Origin: Micromonospora ferruginea
GTDB lineage: Bacteria; Actinomycetota; Actinomycetes; Mycobacteriales; Micromonosporaceae
NCBI RefSeq assembly: GCF_013694245.2
Contig: NZ_CP059322.2
Span: forward strand, 5,649,001-5,713,000
DNA: 64,000 nucleotides
Direction: 5' to 3'
In this document: positions 49,579 to 58,709 of the stretch, one piece after another
Layout: each line of letters begins with the position of its first letter
Position numbering within the stretch: position 1 is the first letter of the stretch
Notes under the pieces: generated by a model
The model's input: only the letters and a program-made list of their open reading frames with translations
Database searches by the model: none
What the model was told of the DNA's origin: nothing
Made by a program: the position numbers and the translations under genes

Positions 49579-52500
49579 CCTGCCCGGTGTGCGGGACCGT
49601 CGCCGTGCCCGGCGCGCGGTTCTGCCACAACTGCGGGGCGGCGCTGCCGGCCGCCGCCACCCTGCCGGCCGCCGAGCGCCGGGTGGTCACCGTGCTCTTC
49701 GGCGACCTCTCCGAGTTCACCTCCTGGTCGGAGGACCTGGACCCGGAGCGGGTCGGTGCGGTCACCGACCGGGTGCTCGCCGCGCTGGCCGGCGCGGTGA
49801 AGACGTTCGGCGGGCACGTCGACAAGCTCACCGGCGACGGGATCATGGCGGTCTTCGGCGCGCCGGTCGCGCACGAGGACGACGCCGAGCGGGCGGTCCG
49901 GGCCGCGCTGTCCATGCAGCGGGCGGTCCGCCGGGTGCTCGACGACGAGCGGGGCGGCGGCGCGCCGCTGGGCCTGCGGGTCGGGCTCAACACCGGCGAC
50001 GTCATCGCCGGCATCCAGGCCGCCATCGAGTACACCGTCATCGGCGACACGGTGAACACCGCTGCGCGGCTCGCCGACGCCGCCGCGGTCGGCGCGATCT
50101 ACGCCGGCGCGCGGACCTCCACCGCGACCCGGCACGTCGCCTCCTGGCGGGCGCTGCGCCCGCTGCGGCTCAAGGGCAAGCGCGAGCCGGTCGAGGCGTA
50201 CGAGCTGCTGGGCCTGCTGGACGCGCCGGGCACCCGGTCCGGTCTCGGCGACGAGGCGCCCTACGTGGGCCGGGAGACCGAGATCGGGCGGGTCGCCGGC
50301 CGGCTCGCCGAGGTGATCGACCGGGGCGAGCCCCGGGTGCTGCTGATGACCGCCGAGGCGGGCATCGGCAAGTCCCGGTTCGCCGCCGAGGTGGAACGGC
50401 TCGCCGCCGGCTACGACGTCGGCACCGGGCGCTACGCGGCGCACACCGGCGCCCGGGTGCTCTCGGTCCGCTGCGCCGCATTCGGCGAGCGGCGCCGGCT
50501 CGCGCCCCTGGCCGACCTGGTCCGGGCCGCGGTCGGCCTGCCCAACGACGCGGCGACCGCGGTCACCCGACCGGCCGTCGAGGAGCGGCTGCGCCGCCTC
50601 GGCCAGCGTCTCGCCCGGCTCCCCGGCGACCCGCCGCCGATCGCCGTGGACCAGCTCCTGGCCCTGCTCGGGTACGCCGAGCTGCCGCCCGCCGAGGACA
50701 GCGTCGAGTGGAACGCGGCCGGCCCGCCGCCGGACGCCGAGGCGGTGCCGAACGCGGTCGCTGACCTGCTCAGCGCGCTGGCCGGCGAGGCGCCGATGGT
50801 GATCGTGGTGGACGACCTGCACGACGCCACCGCCGAGACGGTCAAGGCGCTCGCGCTGACCCTCAACCGGCTCGCCGGGCCGGTGCTGGTGCTGCTGCTC
50901 GGCCGCCCCGAGCTGGTGCGGACCGCCGGCGCGCTGACCCGGCTCGCGGACGCCGAGGTGCACGCGCTGCCGCCGTTGCGCGGCGCGGACGCGGCCCGGC
51001 TGCTCACCAGCTATCTGTCCGGGGGCAAGCTGCCCCAGGCCGACACCGACCGGCTGCTCGCCACCGCCCAGGGCAACCCGTTCTACCTGGCCGAACTGGT
51101 CACGCTGCTGATGGAGCGCGGGGCGCTGACCGCCGGGCCGGGGCGGGGCGCGGACGTGTCCTGGCGGCTCGCCCCCGGCTCGCTCGGCAGCCGGCTGCTC
51201 TCCCGGGACCTGGCCGCCGTCCTCGCGGCGCGGATCGACGCGCTGCCGCCGGACGCCCGCTCGGTGCTGCGCGACGCCGCGGTGGTCGGCGACACGGTGG
51301 CCCCCGGCGCGCTGGAGGCGCTGCGCGAGCAGCGGGTCGGCCGGGACGGGCGGCCCGCCGCGGTGGCCGCGGTGGAGCTGGACCGGGCCGTCGAGGAGCT
51401 GCTGCAACGCCGGATGCTGCACCGCACGCGCTCCGGGTTCGCCTTCGCCACCCCGCTGATGCGGGAGGCCGCGTACGCCGGGGTGAGCAAGGCCGAGCTG
51501 GCCGAACGGCATGCCGCGCTGGCCCGCTGGGCCGCGCCGGAGAGCGCGGTCGGGGCGGGCGCCCCGGCCGGCGGGTTCACCGAGACGGCCCGGGACGACT
51601 TCGTCGCCGAGCACGTCGAGCGGGCGACCGCGCTGGCCGACGCGGTGAAGCTCCGCCCGGACGCGGCGGCCCGGGCGGTCGCCGGCCTCGGTGTCGCCGC
51701 GCTGGGCCGGGCCGCCCGCCGGTCGTTGCGGCTGGGCGAGCCGGCGCTGGCCGTCGAGTACGCCGAGCGCGCGGCCGAGCTGGCCCGGGGCGCGATACCG
51801 CCGGCCGACCGGGTGGTGCACGCCCGGGCGCTGCTGCAGATCGGCCGCCCGGCCGACGCGCTCGCCTCGGCCGAGAAGATCGCCGCGAACGCCGGCGAAC
51901 CGGCCACCCGGGCCGCCGCGCTGCTGCTGGCCGGGCAGGCCCAGCAGACCCTGGGCGACGCCGAGCGGGCCGAGCGCAGCTATCAGGAGGCGTTGCAGGT
52001 GGCCACCGACGCCGACCTGCCGACCGTGCGGGGCTCGGCGATGCGCCGGCTCGGCATGGCCGACTTCATCGCCGGCCGGTTGGGGCAGGCGAGCAGCCGG
52101 CTGGCCGCCTCCTACCAGGTCAGCCTCGCGGCCCGGGACCCGCGCGGGCAGGCCTGGTCGTTGCAGAACCTGGCCTGGGTGACCACCACCCGGGGCGACT
52201 TCGCCGGCACCGACGCGGTGCTCGGCCGGGCCGCCCGGCTCTTCGCCGAGCTGAAGGACCCGTACGGGCGGGCGTGGCTGCGCGGCACCACCGCGTTCGC
52301 CCGGCTGCTCGCCGGCCGGCTGCGGGAGGCGTGCCGGTTGGCCCGGGTGTTCCTGCCGTTCGGCGAGCGGGTCGGCGAGGCGTGGGCGGTGGGCACGTTG
52401 CGGGCGGTCGAGGCGTACGCGACCGCCGAGCTGGGTGACCTGGCCGAGGCGGACCGGGCGGCGCGGCGCGCGTACCGGGACTTCGCCGAGGTGGGTGACG

Positions 52501-53153
52501 ACTGGGGGCAGGGCTTCGCGCTCGTGGTGCGCGGTGTGGTGGCACGGGGGCTGGGCGAGCCGGAACACGCCGCCGACCTGTTCACCGACGCCCTGGAATA
52601 TGCCGACCGCACCACCCACCCGCTGCTCACCGGCATGGCTGGCACGCTGCGCGGCTTCGTCGCGCTGGACATGGGCGACTGCGAGACCGCAGAGCGGGAG
52701 GCGCGCGCGGTGCTGACCAGCGTGGAGCCGCACAACCCGCAGGCGCCGGCCCAGGTCGCGCCGCGGGTGCTGCTCGCCATGGCCCGGGTCGCGGCCGGTG
52801 ATCCGGGGACCGCGGTGGGGCTGCTCGCCCCGGTCGCCACCGGCGCGGCCAACGCGCCCTCGCTGCTGTTCTCCCGGCGCCAGACGATGGCCCGGTACGC
52901 CGGTGCGCTGCTCGCCCACGGCCAGCGGGAGCAGGCGTTGGACTGGGCGCAGCGGGCGATCTCCGCCCCGGCCGAGGACGTCCGCAGCCAGGTGGTGGCG
53001 CAGTTGGTGCTGGCCGAGGCGCTGGACGCCGGCGGCCGTCGGGCGGAGGCGCTGGCCGGCGCCGAGGAGGCGGTGCGCCTGGCGTACGCCACCGAGCAGC
53101 GCAGCGAGCGGGCCGCCGCCGACGCGTTGCGGGCCCGCCTCCTCGCGGGCTGA
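49575..53153 (+). CDS. Zinc-ribbon/class III cyclase/AAA ATPase/TPR-like protein
   Basis: A 1192-residue multidomain protein. A zinc ribbon (Cys3, Cys6, Cys17, Cys20) is followed by a class III nucleotidyl cyclase domain (about 35-185) with metal-binding Asp44 and Asp88, adenine-recognition Lys84 and Asp158, and transition-state Asn161 and Arg165. All are present, so adenylate cyclase activity is expected. An AAA-type ATPase follows with P-loop AEAGIGKS (260-267) and Walker B VIVVDDLHD. The C-terminal 600 residues consist of TPR-like helical repeats (AERSYQEALQVATDADL, AAEHAADLFTDALEYA). No HTH is seen. GTG 49575 overlaps the upstream MBL stop by four bases. It may integrate ATPase-driven sensing with cAMP synthesis. 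Confidence 0.9.
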   Translation: MTCPVCGTVAVPGARFCHNCGAALPAAATLPAAERRVVTVLFGDLSEFTSWSEDLDPERVGAVTDRVLAALAGAVKTFGGHVDKLTGDGIMAVFGAPVAHEDDAERAVRAALSMQRAVRRVLDDERGGGAPLGLRVGLNTGDVIAGIQAAIEYTVIGDTVNTAARLADAAAVGAIYAGARTSTATRHVASWRALRPLRLKGKREPVEAYELLGLLDAPGTRSGLGDEAPYVGRETEIGRVAGRLAEVIDRGEPRVLLMTAEAGIGKSRFAAEVERLAAGYDVGTGRYAAHTGARVLSVRCAAFGERRRLAPLADLVRAAVGLPNDAATAVTRPAVEERLRRLGQRLARLPGDPPPIAVDQLLALLGYAELPPAEDSVEWNAAGPPPDAEAVPNAVADLLSALAGEAPMVIVVDDLHDATAETVKALALTLNRLAGPVLVLLLGRPELVRTAGALTRLADAEVHALPPLRGADAARLLTSYLSGGKLPQADTDRLLATAQGNPFYLAELVTLLMERGALTAGPGRGADVSWRLAPGSLGSRLLSRDLAAVLAARIDALPPDARSVLRDAAVVGDTVAPGALEALREQRVGRDGRPAAVAAVELDRAVEELLQRRMLHRTRSGFAFATPLMREAAYAGVSKAELAERHAALARWAAPESAVGAGAPAGGFTETARDDFVAEHVERATALADAVKLRPDAAARAVAGLGVAALGRAARRSLRLGEPALAVEYAERAAELARGAIPPADRVVHARALLQIGRPADALASAEKIAANAGEPATRAAALLLAGQAQQTLGDAERAERSYQEALQVATDADLPTVRGSAMRRLGMADFIAGRLGQASSRLAASYQVSLAARDPRGQAWSLQNLAWVTTTRGDFAGTDAVLGRAARLFAELKDPYGRAWLRGTTAFARLLAGRLREACRLARVFLPFGERVGEAWAVGTLRAVEAYATAELGDLAEADRAARRAYRDFAEVGDDWGQGFALVVRGVVARGLGEPEHAADLFTDALEYADRTTHPLLTGMAGTLRGFVALDMGDCETAEREARAVLTSVEPHNPQAPAQVAPRVLLAMARVAAGDPGTAVGLLAPVATGAANAPSLLFSRRQTMARYAGALLAHGQREQALDWAQRAISAPAEDVRSQVVAQLVLAEALDAGGRRAEALAGAEEAVRLAYATEQRSERAAADALRARLLAG

Positions 53154-53260
53154 CCGCCCCCGGTTCTGCCGGTTCCGGGGATGTGTTCCACGGTGGTGGC
53201 GGTTAGCGTGGGGCGGCGGTGCGCGTGGGCGATCACCGCGGGCGTTCGTGGGGAGGGACG

Positions 53261-53731
53261 ATGAGGCTGCCGCGCTCCGGCGCCGGCTGGACGATCGCGG
53301 TCTTCGGGCTGCTGGCGCTGCTGCTCGGCGCGCTGGGCCTGATCTGGCCGGAGACGCAGCTACGCCTGCTCGGCTTCGAGGTGCCGGCCGAACGCGCGCC
53401 GGGTGACTACACCGGCACGTTCCTCACCGCCTCCTCGATGGCCTCGTTCAACATGGGCGTCTACTACCTGCTCGCGGTCGCCACCGAGTGGCGGCCGTTC
53501 TACCGCTTCACGGTCTGGTTCCGGCTGGTCACGTTCACCGTGTTCACCATCGCGGTGCTCTCCGACGTGGCGCCGGGGCGGTTCTTCGGGGTGGCCGCGT
53601 GGGAGGGGCTGGGCGCGTTGGCGACCGCCGCCGGCCTGTGGTGGGACGCGCGCCGGGCGACCGCCGGTCCGGCCGGTGCGGTGGGGCCGGGCGACCCGGT
53701 GCCGGCACCGGCCTCCGACGCGGCGCGCTGA
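53261..53731 (+). CDS. Four-TM membrane protein, 156 aa
   Basis: A 156-residue membrane protein with four hydrophobic segments: WTIAVFGLLALLLGALGLIW, SMASFNMGVYYLLAVATEW, RFTVWFRLVTFTVFTIAVL and FFGVAAWEGLGALATAAGLWW. A Pro/Ala tail is cytoplasmic. ATG 53261 has GGGAGGG upstream. No family is recognised. It lies between the cyclase and the kinase genes and ends 30 bp before the kinase, so a joint transcript is possible. Confidence 0.75.
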   Translation: MRLPRSGAGWTIAVFGLLALLLGALGLIWPETQLRLLGFEVPAERAPGDYTGTFLTASSMASFNMGVYYLLAVATEWRPFYRFTVWFRLVTFTVFTIAVLSDVAPGRFFGVAAWEGLGALATAAGLWWDARRATAGPAGAVGPGDPVPAPASDAAR

Positions 53732-53761
53732 CCGACCGGGACCGTTGGGTATTTTCGAGCC

Positions 53762-55237
53762 GTGACCGAGACCCCGCCCGGCGCCCTGCGGCTGCCCATC
53801 GTGCCCGGTCTGACCGATCTGGAGGTTTTCGCCCGGGGTGGTTACGCCACCGTCTACCGGGCGACCCAGATCTCGGTGGGGCGGGAGGTGGCGGTCAAGG
53901 TCGAGAACCGGACGCTGGACAGCGAGCGCGACCAGGCCCGCTTCCTGCGCGAGGCGCGGGCCGCCGGCCGGATGTCGTCGCATCCGCACGTGGTCGACCT
54001 CTTCGACGTCGGGGTCACCGTCGACCAGCACCCCTACCTGATCATGGAACTCTGCGACGGCTCGTACGCGGAGCGGATGCGCACCTCGCCGCTGGGCCCC
54101 GCGGAGACCCGCGACCTCGGTGTCAAGATCGCCGACGCGCTGGCCCACTCGCACGCCGCCGGCGTGCTGCACCGCGACGTCAAGCCGGCCAACATCCTGC
54201 ACTCCGAGTTCAACTCGGCGGTGCTCGCCGACTTCGGGCTCGCGGTGCTGGCCGAGGTGCGCGACGCCTCGGTCACGCTGGAGGTGCTCACCCCGGCGTA
54301 CGCGCCGCCGGAGATGTTCAGCCACAGCCCGCCCAGCCCGGCCGTCGACGTCTACGCGCTCTGCGCCACGCTCTACGCGGTGATGCACGGTCGGCCGCCG
54401 CGCTGGCAGTCCGAGCGCAGCCCGAGCCTGGTCACCGTGCTGGAGATGTTCCAACACCCGATCCCCGGCCTGCCCGGCGTGCCCGACGAACTGATCGACG
54501 TGCTGCGGCTGGGCATGTCCAACGACCCGGGTGAGCGGCCCTCCGCCGTCGAGCTGCGCGGCATGCTCGCCGCGCTCCCGCTCGACCCGGGCGCCCCGGC
54601 CCCGCCGTTCGTCGGCACCGGCGGCCCGTACGGCCGCCCCGGCGGGCCGAGCCCGCGCCAGCCGGTCAAGGACGACCACCCGACCGTGCCGACGCGGAGC
54701 CGGCGCTGGCCGAGGCGCTGGTTCCTGGGCGGGGCCGGCGTGCTCGCGCTGGCCGCCTCCGCCGCCGGCGGAGCCTGGCTGGCCGGTGGGTCGCCGCCGG
54801 CGGTGTCGCCGACCGTGCTGGCCACCGGCGTGGCCGGGGCGACGTCGCTGCCCGGGTGCGCGTCCACCGACGTCCGGCTCCCGGCCGGCGCGCGCTGCGG
54901 GTCCGAGTTGGAGTGCTACGGGCCGGTGCGGCTGCGCCGCGACCGGGCCGAGGCGAGCCGGGTGCCGTGCGACGGGCAGCACACCTGGGAGACCTACGCC
55001 GCGGGTGACCTGCCGGCCGCGCTCGCCGGTGCGGCGCACGACGCGGTCACCGCCGACCCGGCCGTCCGCAAGGTCTGCAACACCGGCACGTTCCGACTGG
55101 TCAGCGGCGTCGAGAAAGCGACCGGGTGGAACCTGGAGGTGCTGCCGCCGGCCGCCACCGAGGCCGACCGCACCTATCGCTGCCTGGCCGGGCAGGGCGT
55201 GAACGCGCTCGCCCGCCCCACCCTCACCGGTCGCTGA
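53762..55237 (+). CDS. Transmembrane Ser/Thr protein kinase (PknB type)
   Basis: A 491-residue receptor-like kinase. The kinase domain spans about 18-275: catalytic Lys46 (REVAVKVEN), HRDVKPANIL with Asp139 (137-146), DFGLA (157-161) and the APPE segment. The glycine-rich loop is degenerate (ARGGYATVYRA). After a Pro-rich linker and basic stop-transfer, the single membrane segment is at about 321-341 (FLGGAGVLALAASAAGGAWL). The extracytoplasmic domain (about 350-491) has six cysteines (CASTDVRL, CGSELECYG, VPCDGQHTWE, KVCNTG, YRCLAG) and resembles the septum-formation-like ligand domain found in actinobacteria rather than PASTA. Its 3' end overlaps the convergent neighbour by 14 bp. Confidence 0.92.
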   Translation: MTETPPGALRLPIVPGLTDLEVFARGGYATVYRATQISVGREVAVKVENRTLDSERDQARFLREARAAGRMSSHPHVVDLFDVGVTVDQHPYLIMELCDGSYAERMRTSPLGPAETRDLGVKIADALAHSHAAGVLHRDVKPANILHSEFNSAVLADFGLAVLAEVRDASVTLEVLTPAYAPPEMFSHSPPSPAVDVYALCATLYAVMHGRPPRWQSERSPSLVTVLEMFQHPIPGLPGVPDELIDVLRLGMSNDPGERPSAVELRGMLAALPLDPGAPAPPFVGTGGPYGRPGGPSPRQPVKDDHPTVPTRSRRWPRRWFLGGAGVLALAASAAGGAWLAGGSPPAVSPTVLATGVAGATSLPGCASTDVRLPAGARCGSELECYGPVRLRRDRAEASRVPCDGQHTWETYAAGDLPAALAGAAHDAVTADPAVRKVCNTGTFRLVSGVEKATGWNLEVLPPAATEADRTYRCLAGQGVNALARPTLTGR

Positions 55238-55619
55238 GCCCGTTCCCGGCCCGCTGCTGCTGGCGCACCGACCGTGGGTCGAGCGTCTCCAGCGTGTCCG
55301 CGTCGATCGGGTGACCGCCGGGGGCGCGCAGGTTCCGCACCGCGCGCGGGTCGATCGCCTGGAGCGTGTCCGCGTCCACCCCGAAGCTCGGGTCGGAGGC
55401 CGGCCAGTCCTCGGCCCGCGGGGGTTCGGCGCCGCCGGACTGTCGGGCGGAGGTGACGGTCACGCCGGCGATCATGCCGAGCACGACGCAGACCAGGGCC
55501 AGCACGACCGACAGGATGCCGGCCGGCCGCCAGGCCGCCAGCGTCACCAGCGCGACCAGCGTCGCCACGCACGCGACGACGGCCTTCGTCCGCGCACTCG
55601 ACCTCGGGAACGAACTCAC
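55224..55619 (-). CDS. Membrane protein with repeated DADTL..LDPR motif
   Basis: A 131-residue protein with two hydrophobic segments (VVACVATLVALVTLAAW and ILSVVLALVCVVLGMIAGVTV). The C-terminal soluble part holds an imperfect duplication: VDADTLQAIDPRAVRNLRAPGG and IDADTLETLDPRSVRQQQRAG. No family is known to me. GTG 55619 begins MSSFPRSSARTKA. Its stop lies inside the last codons of the convergent kinase gene. Confidence 0.7.
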   Translation of the reverse strand: MSSFPRSSARTKAVVACVATLVALVTLAAWRPAGILSVVLALVCVVLGMIAGVTVTSARQSGGAEPPRAEDWPASDPSFGVDADTLQAIDPRAVRNLRAPGGHPIDADTLETLDPRSVRQQQRAGNGLSDR

Positions 55620-55856
55620 CCGACAAGCATGGCTTAGCGCGTCGACCTGTCAACCGCTGCCATGCGACGGCTTCCCGTCACACACGCGCTCCACTTCGGA
55701 GCGCAAAAAGCGTCGATCGAGAAAAAATCGTTACATCACTTGGCTATTTGCCGTGTTGGTCCGTGTTCGAGGGGCACCTCCGACGGCCGCCGATCCCTAC
55801 AGTGACGGGGGTCGAGGTTCCCTCGACGGATCTGTTCCCCACCGGAAGGCAGCCAC

Positions 55857-57641
55857 ATGCCCCGAGTAGTCCGGTCCCTCGCCGCAACAGGGATCGCCGG
55901 GATCCTCCTCGCCGGATCGGCCGTCGCGCCCGCCGCGGCCGCCGCCCCGGCAGCGCAACCGCCGACGTACGACCGCACCAGCGCGGCCGAGGCGCGCCGG
56001 GTGGATCGCGTGCCGACGCCGAAGCTCGACTGGTACGCCTGCTACGACTACGCCGAGTGCGCCACCGTCCGGCTGCCGCTCGACTACGACCAGCCCAAGG
56101 GCGCCACCACCGAGGTGGCGCTGCTCCGGGTGAAGGCCCGCGACCAGCAGCACAAGGTCGGCAGCCTCTTCCTCAACCCGGGCGGCCCGGGTGGCTCCGG
56201 CACGGACATCGCGCTCGCCGCGCCCTACTTCCTCGGCGACGACCTGCTCGACCGCTTCGACGTCGTCGGCGTCGACCCGCGCGGCGTGGCGGCCAGCGAC
56301 AACATCAAGTGCTTCCCGTCGGTGAAGGACCAGACCCGGGCGTACGCCGGGCTGAACGTCGCCTTCCCGTGGACGAAGGCCGAGGAGAAGGCGTACGTCG
56401 CCTCGTCGAAGGCGGTCGGCAAGGCGTGCTCGACCACCGGCAAGCCGCTGACCGGCGCGGCGTCCACCGCCGAGGTGGCCCGCGACATGGACGTGCTGCG
56501 CCGGGCGGTCGGCGACAAGAAGCTCAGCTACCTGGGCTTCAGCTACGGCACCGCGCTGGGTCAGTACTACGCCAACATGTTCCCGGACCGGTTCCGCGCG
56601 CTCGTCGTGGACGGCGTGCTCAACCCGAACGCCTGGGTCGGCCAGGGCAAGGCCCGCGACCAGCTCCAGGAGACCCGGCTGCGCAGCGCCGACGGCGCCT
56701 ACAAGGCGCTGCACGAGATCCTCGTCCGGTGCGGCCAGGTCGGCCCCGAGAAGTGCGAGCTGGCCGCCAAGGGCAACCCGGTCGCCGCCTACGAGACGGT
56801 CGCGAAGCGGCTGCGCAAGAAGCCGGTGGTGATCGACGACCCGGACTACGGCTCCTACACCGTCAGCTACGCCGACTTCGTCGGCGCCACGCTCGGCGCG
56901 CTCTACGACCCGTATGGCTGGTCGTCGGTCGTGGAGATCACCGTCCAGTTGCTGGCCGCCACCGACCCGGCCGCCGGCAAGGCCGCCACCGCGACGGCCC
57001 GCAAGGCGCTCGCCGCCCGCGCCGCGCAGGCCCGGCAGCAGCGGGGGTACGACTTCCCGTACAACAACGGGCTGGAGACGTTCCTCACCGTGGACTGCAC
57101 CGACGCCTACCACCCGAAGAGCGCGGACGCCTGGCCGGCGCTGTCGGCCAAGGAGGACCAGCGGGCGCCCTACTTCGGGCGGGCCTGGGCCTGGGGCACC
57201 TCGCCCTGCGCCCGCAACACCTGGACCGTGCGCGACGAGGACGCCTACACCGGCCCGTTCAACCGCACCACCGCCGCCCCGGTGCTGGTGGTCGGCAACT
57301 ACTGGGACCCGGCGACCAACTACCAGGGCGCGGTCGGCTCGGCCCAACTGCTGCCGAACAGCCGGCTGCTCAGCAGCGACAGTTGGGGCCACACCGCGTA
57401 CGGCACCTCGGCGTGCGTGACCGGCAAGGTCGACGCGTACCTGCTCACCGGCAAGCCGCCGGCCAAGGGCACGCGCTGCGTCGGTGACTCCCAGCCGTTC
57501 CAGGACGACCCGTCGGCCGAGCGGGCGGACGCGCCCAAGAGCGAGCTGGCCCGTGCCGGCGAGCCGGGCCGGGGCGAGCCGAAGCGGCTGCCGCCGGTGG
57601 CCACCCCGCGGCCCGCGGTCGGCACGCTGACCGTCCGCTGA
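55857..57641 (+). CDS. Secreted tripeptidyl-aminopeptidase-like alpha/beta hydrolase
   Basis: A 594-residue exported serine hydrolase of the actinomycete Tap/SlpD family. The signal peptide covers about residues 1-30 (SLAATGIAGILLAGSAVAPAAAAA). The catalytic Ser229 sits in GFSYGT; the Asp candidate is in GNYWDPATNY and the His in DSWGHTAYG. The oxyanion region is FLNPGGPGGSG (106-115). The C-terminal TAP-like domain carries conserved cysteines (DCTDAY, SPCARNTW). It probably releases N-terminal tripeptides outside the cell. ATG 55857 has GGAAGG upstream. The AT-rich 237-bp leader before it holds a small hairpin (GCGCTCC/GGAGCGC, 55686-55704). Confidence 0.9.
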   Translation: MPRVVRSLAATGIAGILLAGSAVAPAAAAAPAAQPPTYDRTSAAEARRVDRVPTPKLDWYACYDYAECATVRLPLDYDQPKGATTEVALLRVKARDQQHKVGSLFLNPGGPGGSGTDIALAAPYFLGDDLLDRFDVVGVDPRGVAASDNIKCFPSVKDQTRAYAGLNVAFPWTKAEEKAYVASSKAVGKACSTTGKPLTGAASTAEVARDMDVLRRAVGDKKLSYLGFSYGTALGQYYANMFPDRFRALVVDGVLNPNAWVGQGKARDQLQETRLRSADGAYKALHEILVRCGQVGPEKCELAAKGNPVAAYETVAKRLRKKPVVIDDPDYGSYTVSYADFVGATLGALYDPYGWSSVVEITVQLLAATDPAAGKAATATARKALAARAAQARQQRGYDFPYNNGLETFLTVDCTDAYHPKSADAWPALSAKEDQRAPYFGRAWAWGTSPCARNTWTVRDEDAYTGPFNRTTAAPVLVVGNYWDPATNYQGAVGSAQLLPNSRLLSSDSWGHTAYGTSACVTGKVDAYLLTGKPPAKGTRCVGDSQPFQDDPSAERADAPKSELARAGEPGRGEPKRLPPVATPRPAVGTLTVR

Positions 57642-57647
57642 CGGACC

Positions 57648-57689
57648 CCCGGGGTACGGCGGGCGATCGGGCGCCCGCCGTATCCCGGG
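57648..57689 (+). terminator. Terminator hairpin after the hydrolase gene
   Basis: Arms of 18 bases, 57648-57665 and 57672-57689, pair completely with one G-U wobble across a six-base loop. It starts seven bases past the stop codon. Confidence 0.75.
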
Positions 57690-57767
57690 CCCGCGGCGAC
57701 ACTGCCCATTGTGTGTCGACCGCTACTCTGGGTGCCCCTGTCGACGTGTCCGTGATCGAGGTGCCCG

Positions 57768-58709
57768 ATGCCCGAGGTTCCGCCCCGCCACCGGCTCCGC
57801 TCGCTCGCCACCACGCTGGCCGTGGCGGTCACGCTCACCCTGGCCGCCGCCGCGGGCTGCGACAACCGGCGCGAACCCCCGCTGCCGTCGGTCCTCGACA
57901 AGCTGCACGAGTCGCACGTCGACGGCCAGGCGAAAATCAAGATCGGGATCTCCGAGACCGAGCCGCTGATGGGCGAACTGCGCGACGGCGCGCACACCGG
58001 CTTCGACGTCGAGATCGCCCGCTACATCGCCGCGTCGCTCGGCTTCCAGGGCGAACAGCGCATCCAGTGGGTGGCGCTGGACACCGAGGACCGCATCCCC
58101 GCGCTCCAGGGCGGCACCGTCGACCTGGTCGTGTCCAGCTTCTCGATGACCGAGGAACGGGAAAAGCTGATCAGCTTCGCCGGGCCGTACTTCGTCACCA
58201 CCCAGGAGGTGATGGTGCCGAAGCGGCTCCGCGACCGCGTCCGCACCATCGAGGACCTGCGCCGGCCGGAGCTGAAGATCTGCACCAGCGGCGGCTCCAC
58301 CACCGAGGCGGAGCTGGAGAAGCACCAGGTCCGGGCATACGTGGTGAAGACCGTCGGGGACTGCGTACGGGGCATCCGGGAAGGGCGCTACGACGCGGTC
58401 AGCTCCGACGAGACCATCCTGGCCGGCTTCCTGTCGCAGTACCCGACCGAGTTCGAGATCGTCGACATGCCGTTCGGCACCAGCGAACTGCTCGGCGTCG
58501 GCGTGCCGATCGGCGACCCGGCGCTGCGTGACCTGGTCGCGTTCGCCCTGCAGAAGAGCTACCTGGAGGGTCGGGACGGGATCAGCAGCCCCTGGCTGAC
58601 CGCCTACAACCGCACGCTCGGACCGTGGCTGAAGGCGGACAAGTCCCAGCCGCAGCCGCTGAACGTGCCGAAGCTCGTCGACTTCGACGACAAGGCGCCC
58701 CGGCGATGA
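57768..58709 (+). CDS. Amino-acid ABC-type solute-binding lipoprotein
   Basis: A 313-residue protein of the SBP_bac_3 family. The signal peptide ends in the lipobox AAAGC, so it is a lipoprotein. Family features are IKIGISETEPLMGELRDGAHTGFDVEIARYIAASLGF, the DTEDRIPALQGGTVDLVVSSFSMTEEREKLISFAGPYF region, and CTSGGSTTEAELEKH. It probably binds glutamate or a related amino acid. No permease or ATPase is encoded nearby; instead it overlaps (ATGA) a gene for a multi-TM protein, so it may serve as a sensor domain or use a distant transporter. Confidence 0.88.
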   Translation: MPEVPPRHRLRSLATTLAVAVTLTLAAAAGCDNRREPPLPSVLDKLHESHVDGQAKIKIGISETEPLMGELRDGAHTGFDVEIARYIAASLGFQGEQRIQWVALDTEDRIPALQGGTVDLVVSSFSMTEEREKLISFAGPYFVTTQEVMVPKRLRDRVRTIEDLRRPELKICTSGGSTTEAELEKHQVRAYVVKTVGDCVRGIREGRYDAVSSDETILAGFLSQYPTEFEIVDMPFGTSELLGVGVPIGDPALRDLVAFALQKSYLEGRDGISSPWLTAYNRTLGPWLKADKSQPQPLNVPKLVDFDDKAPRR

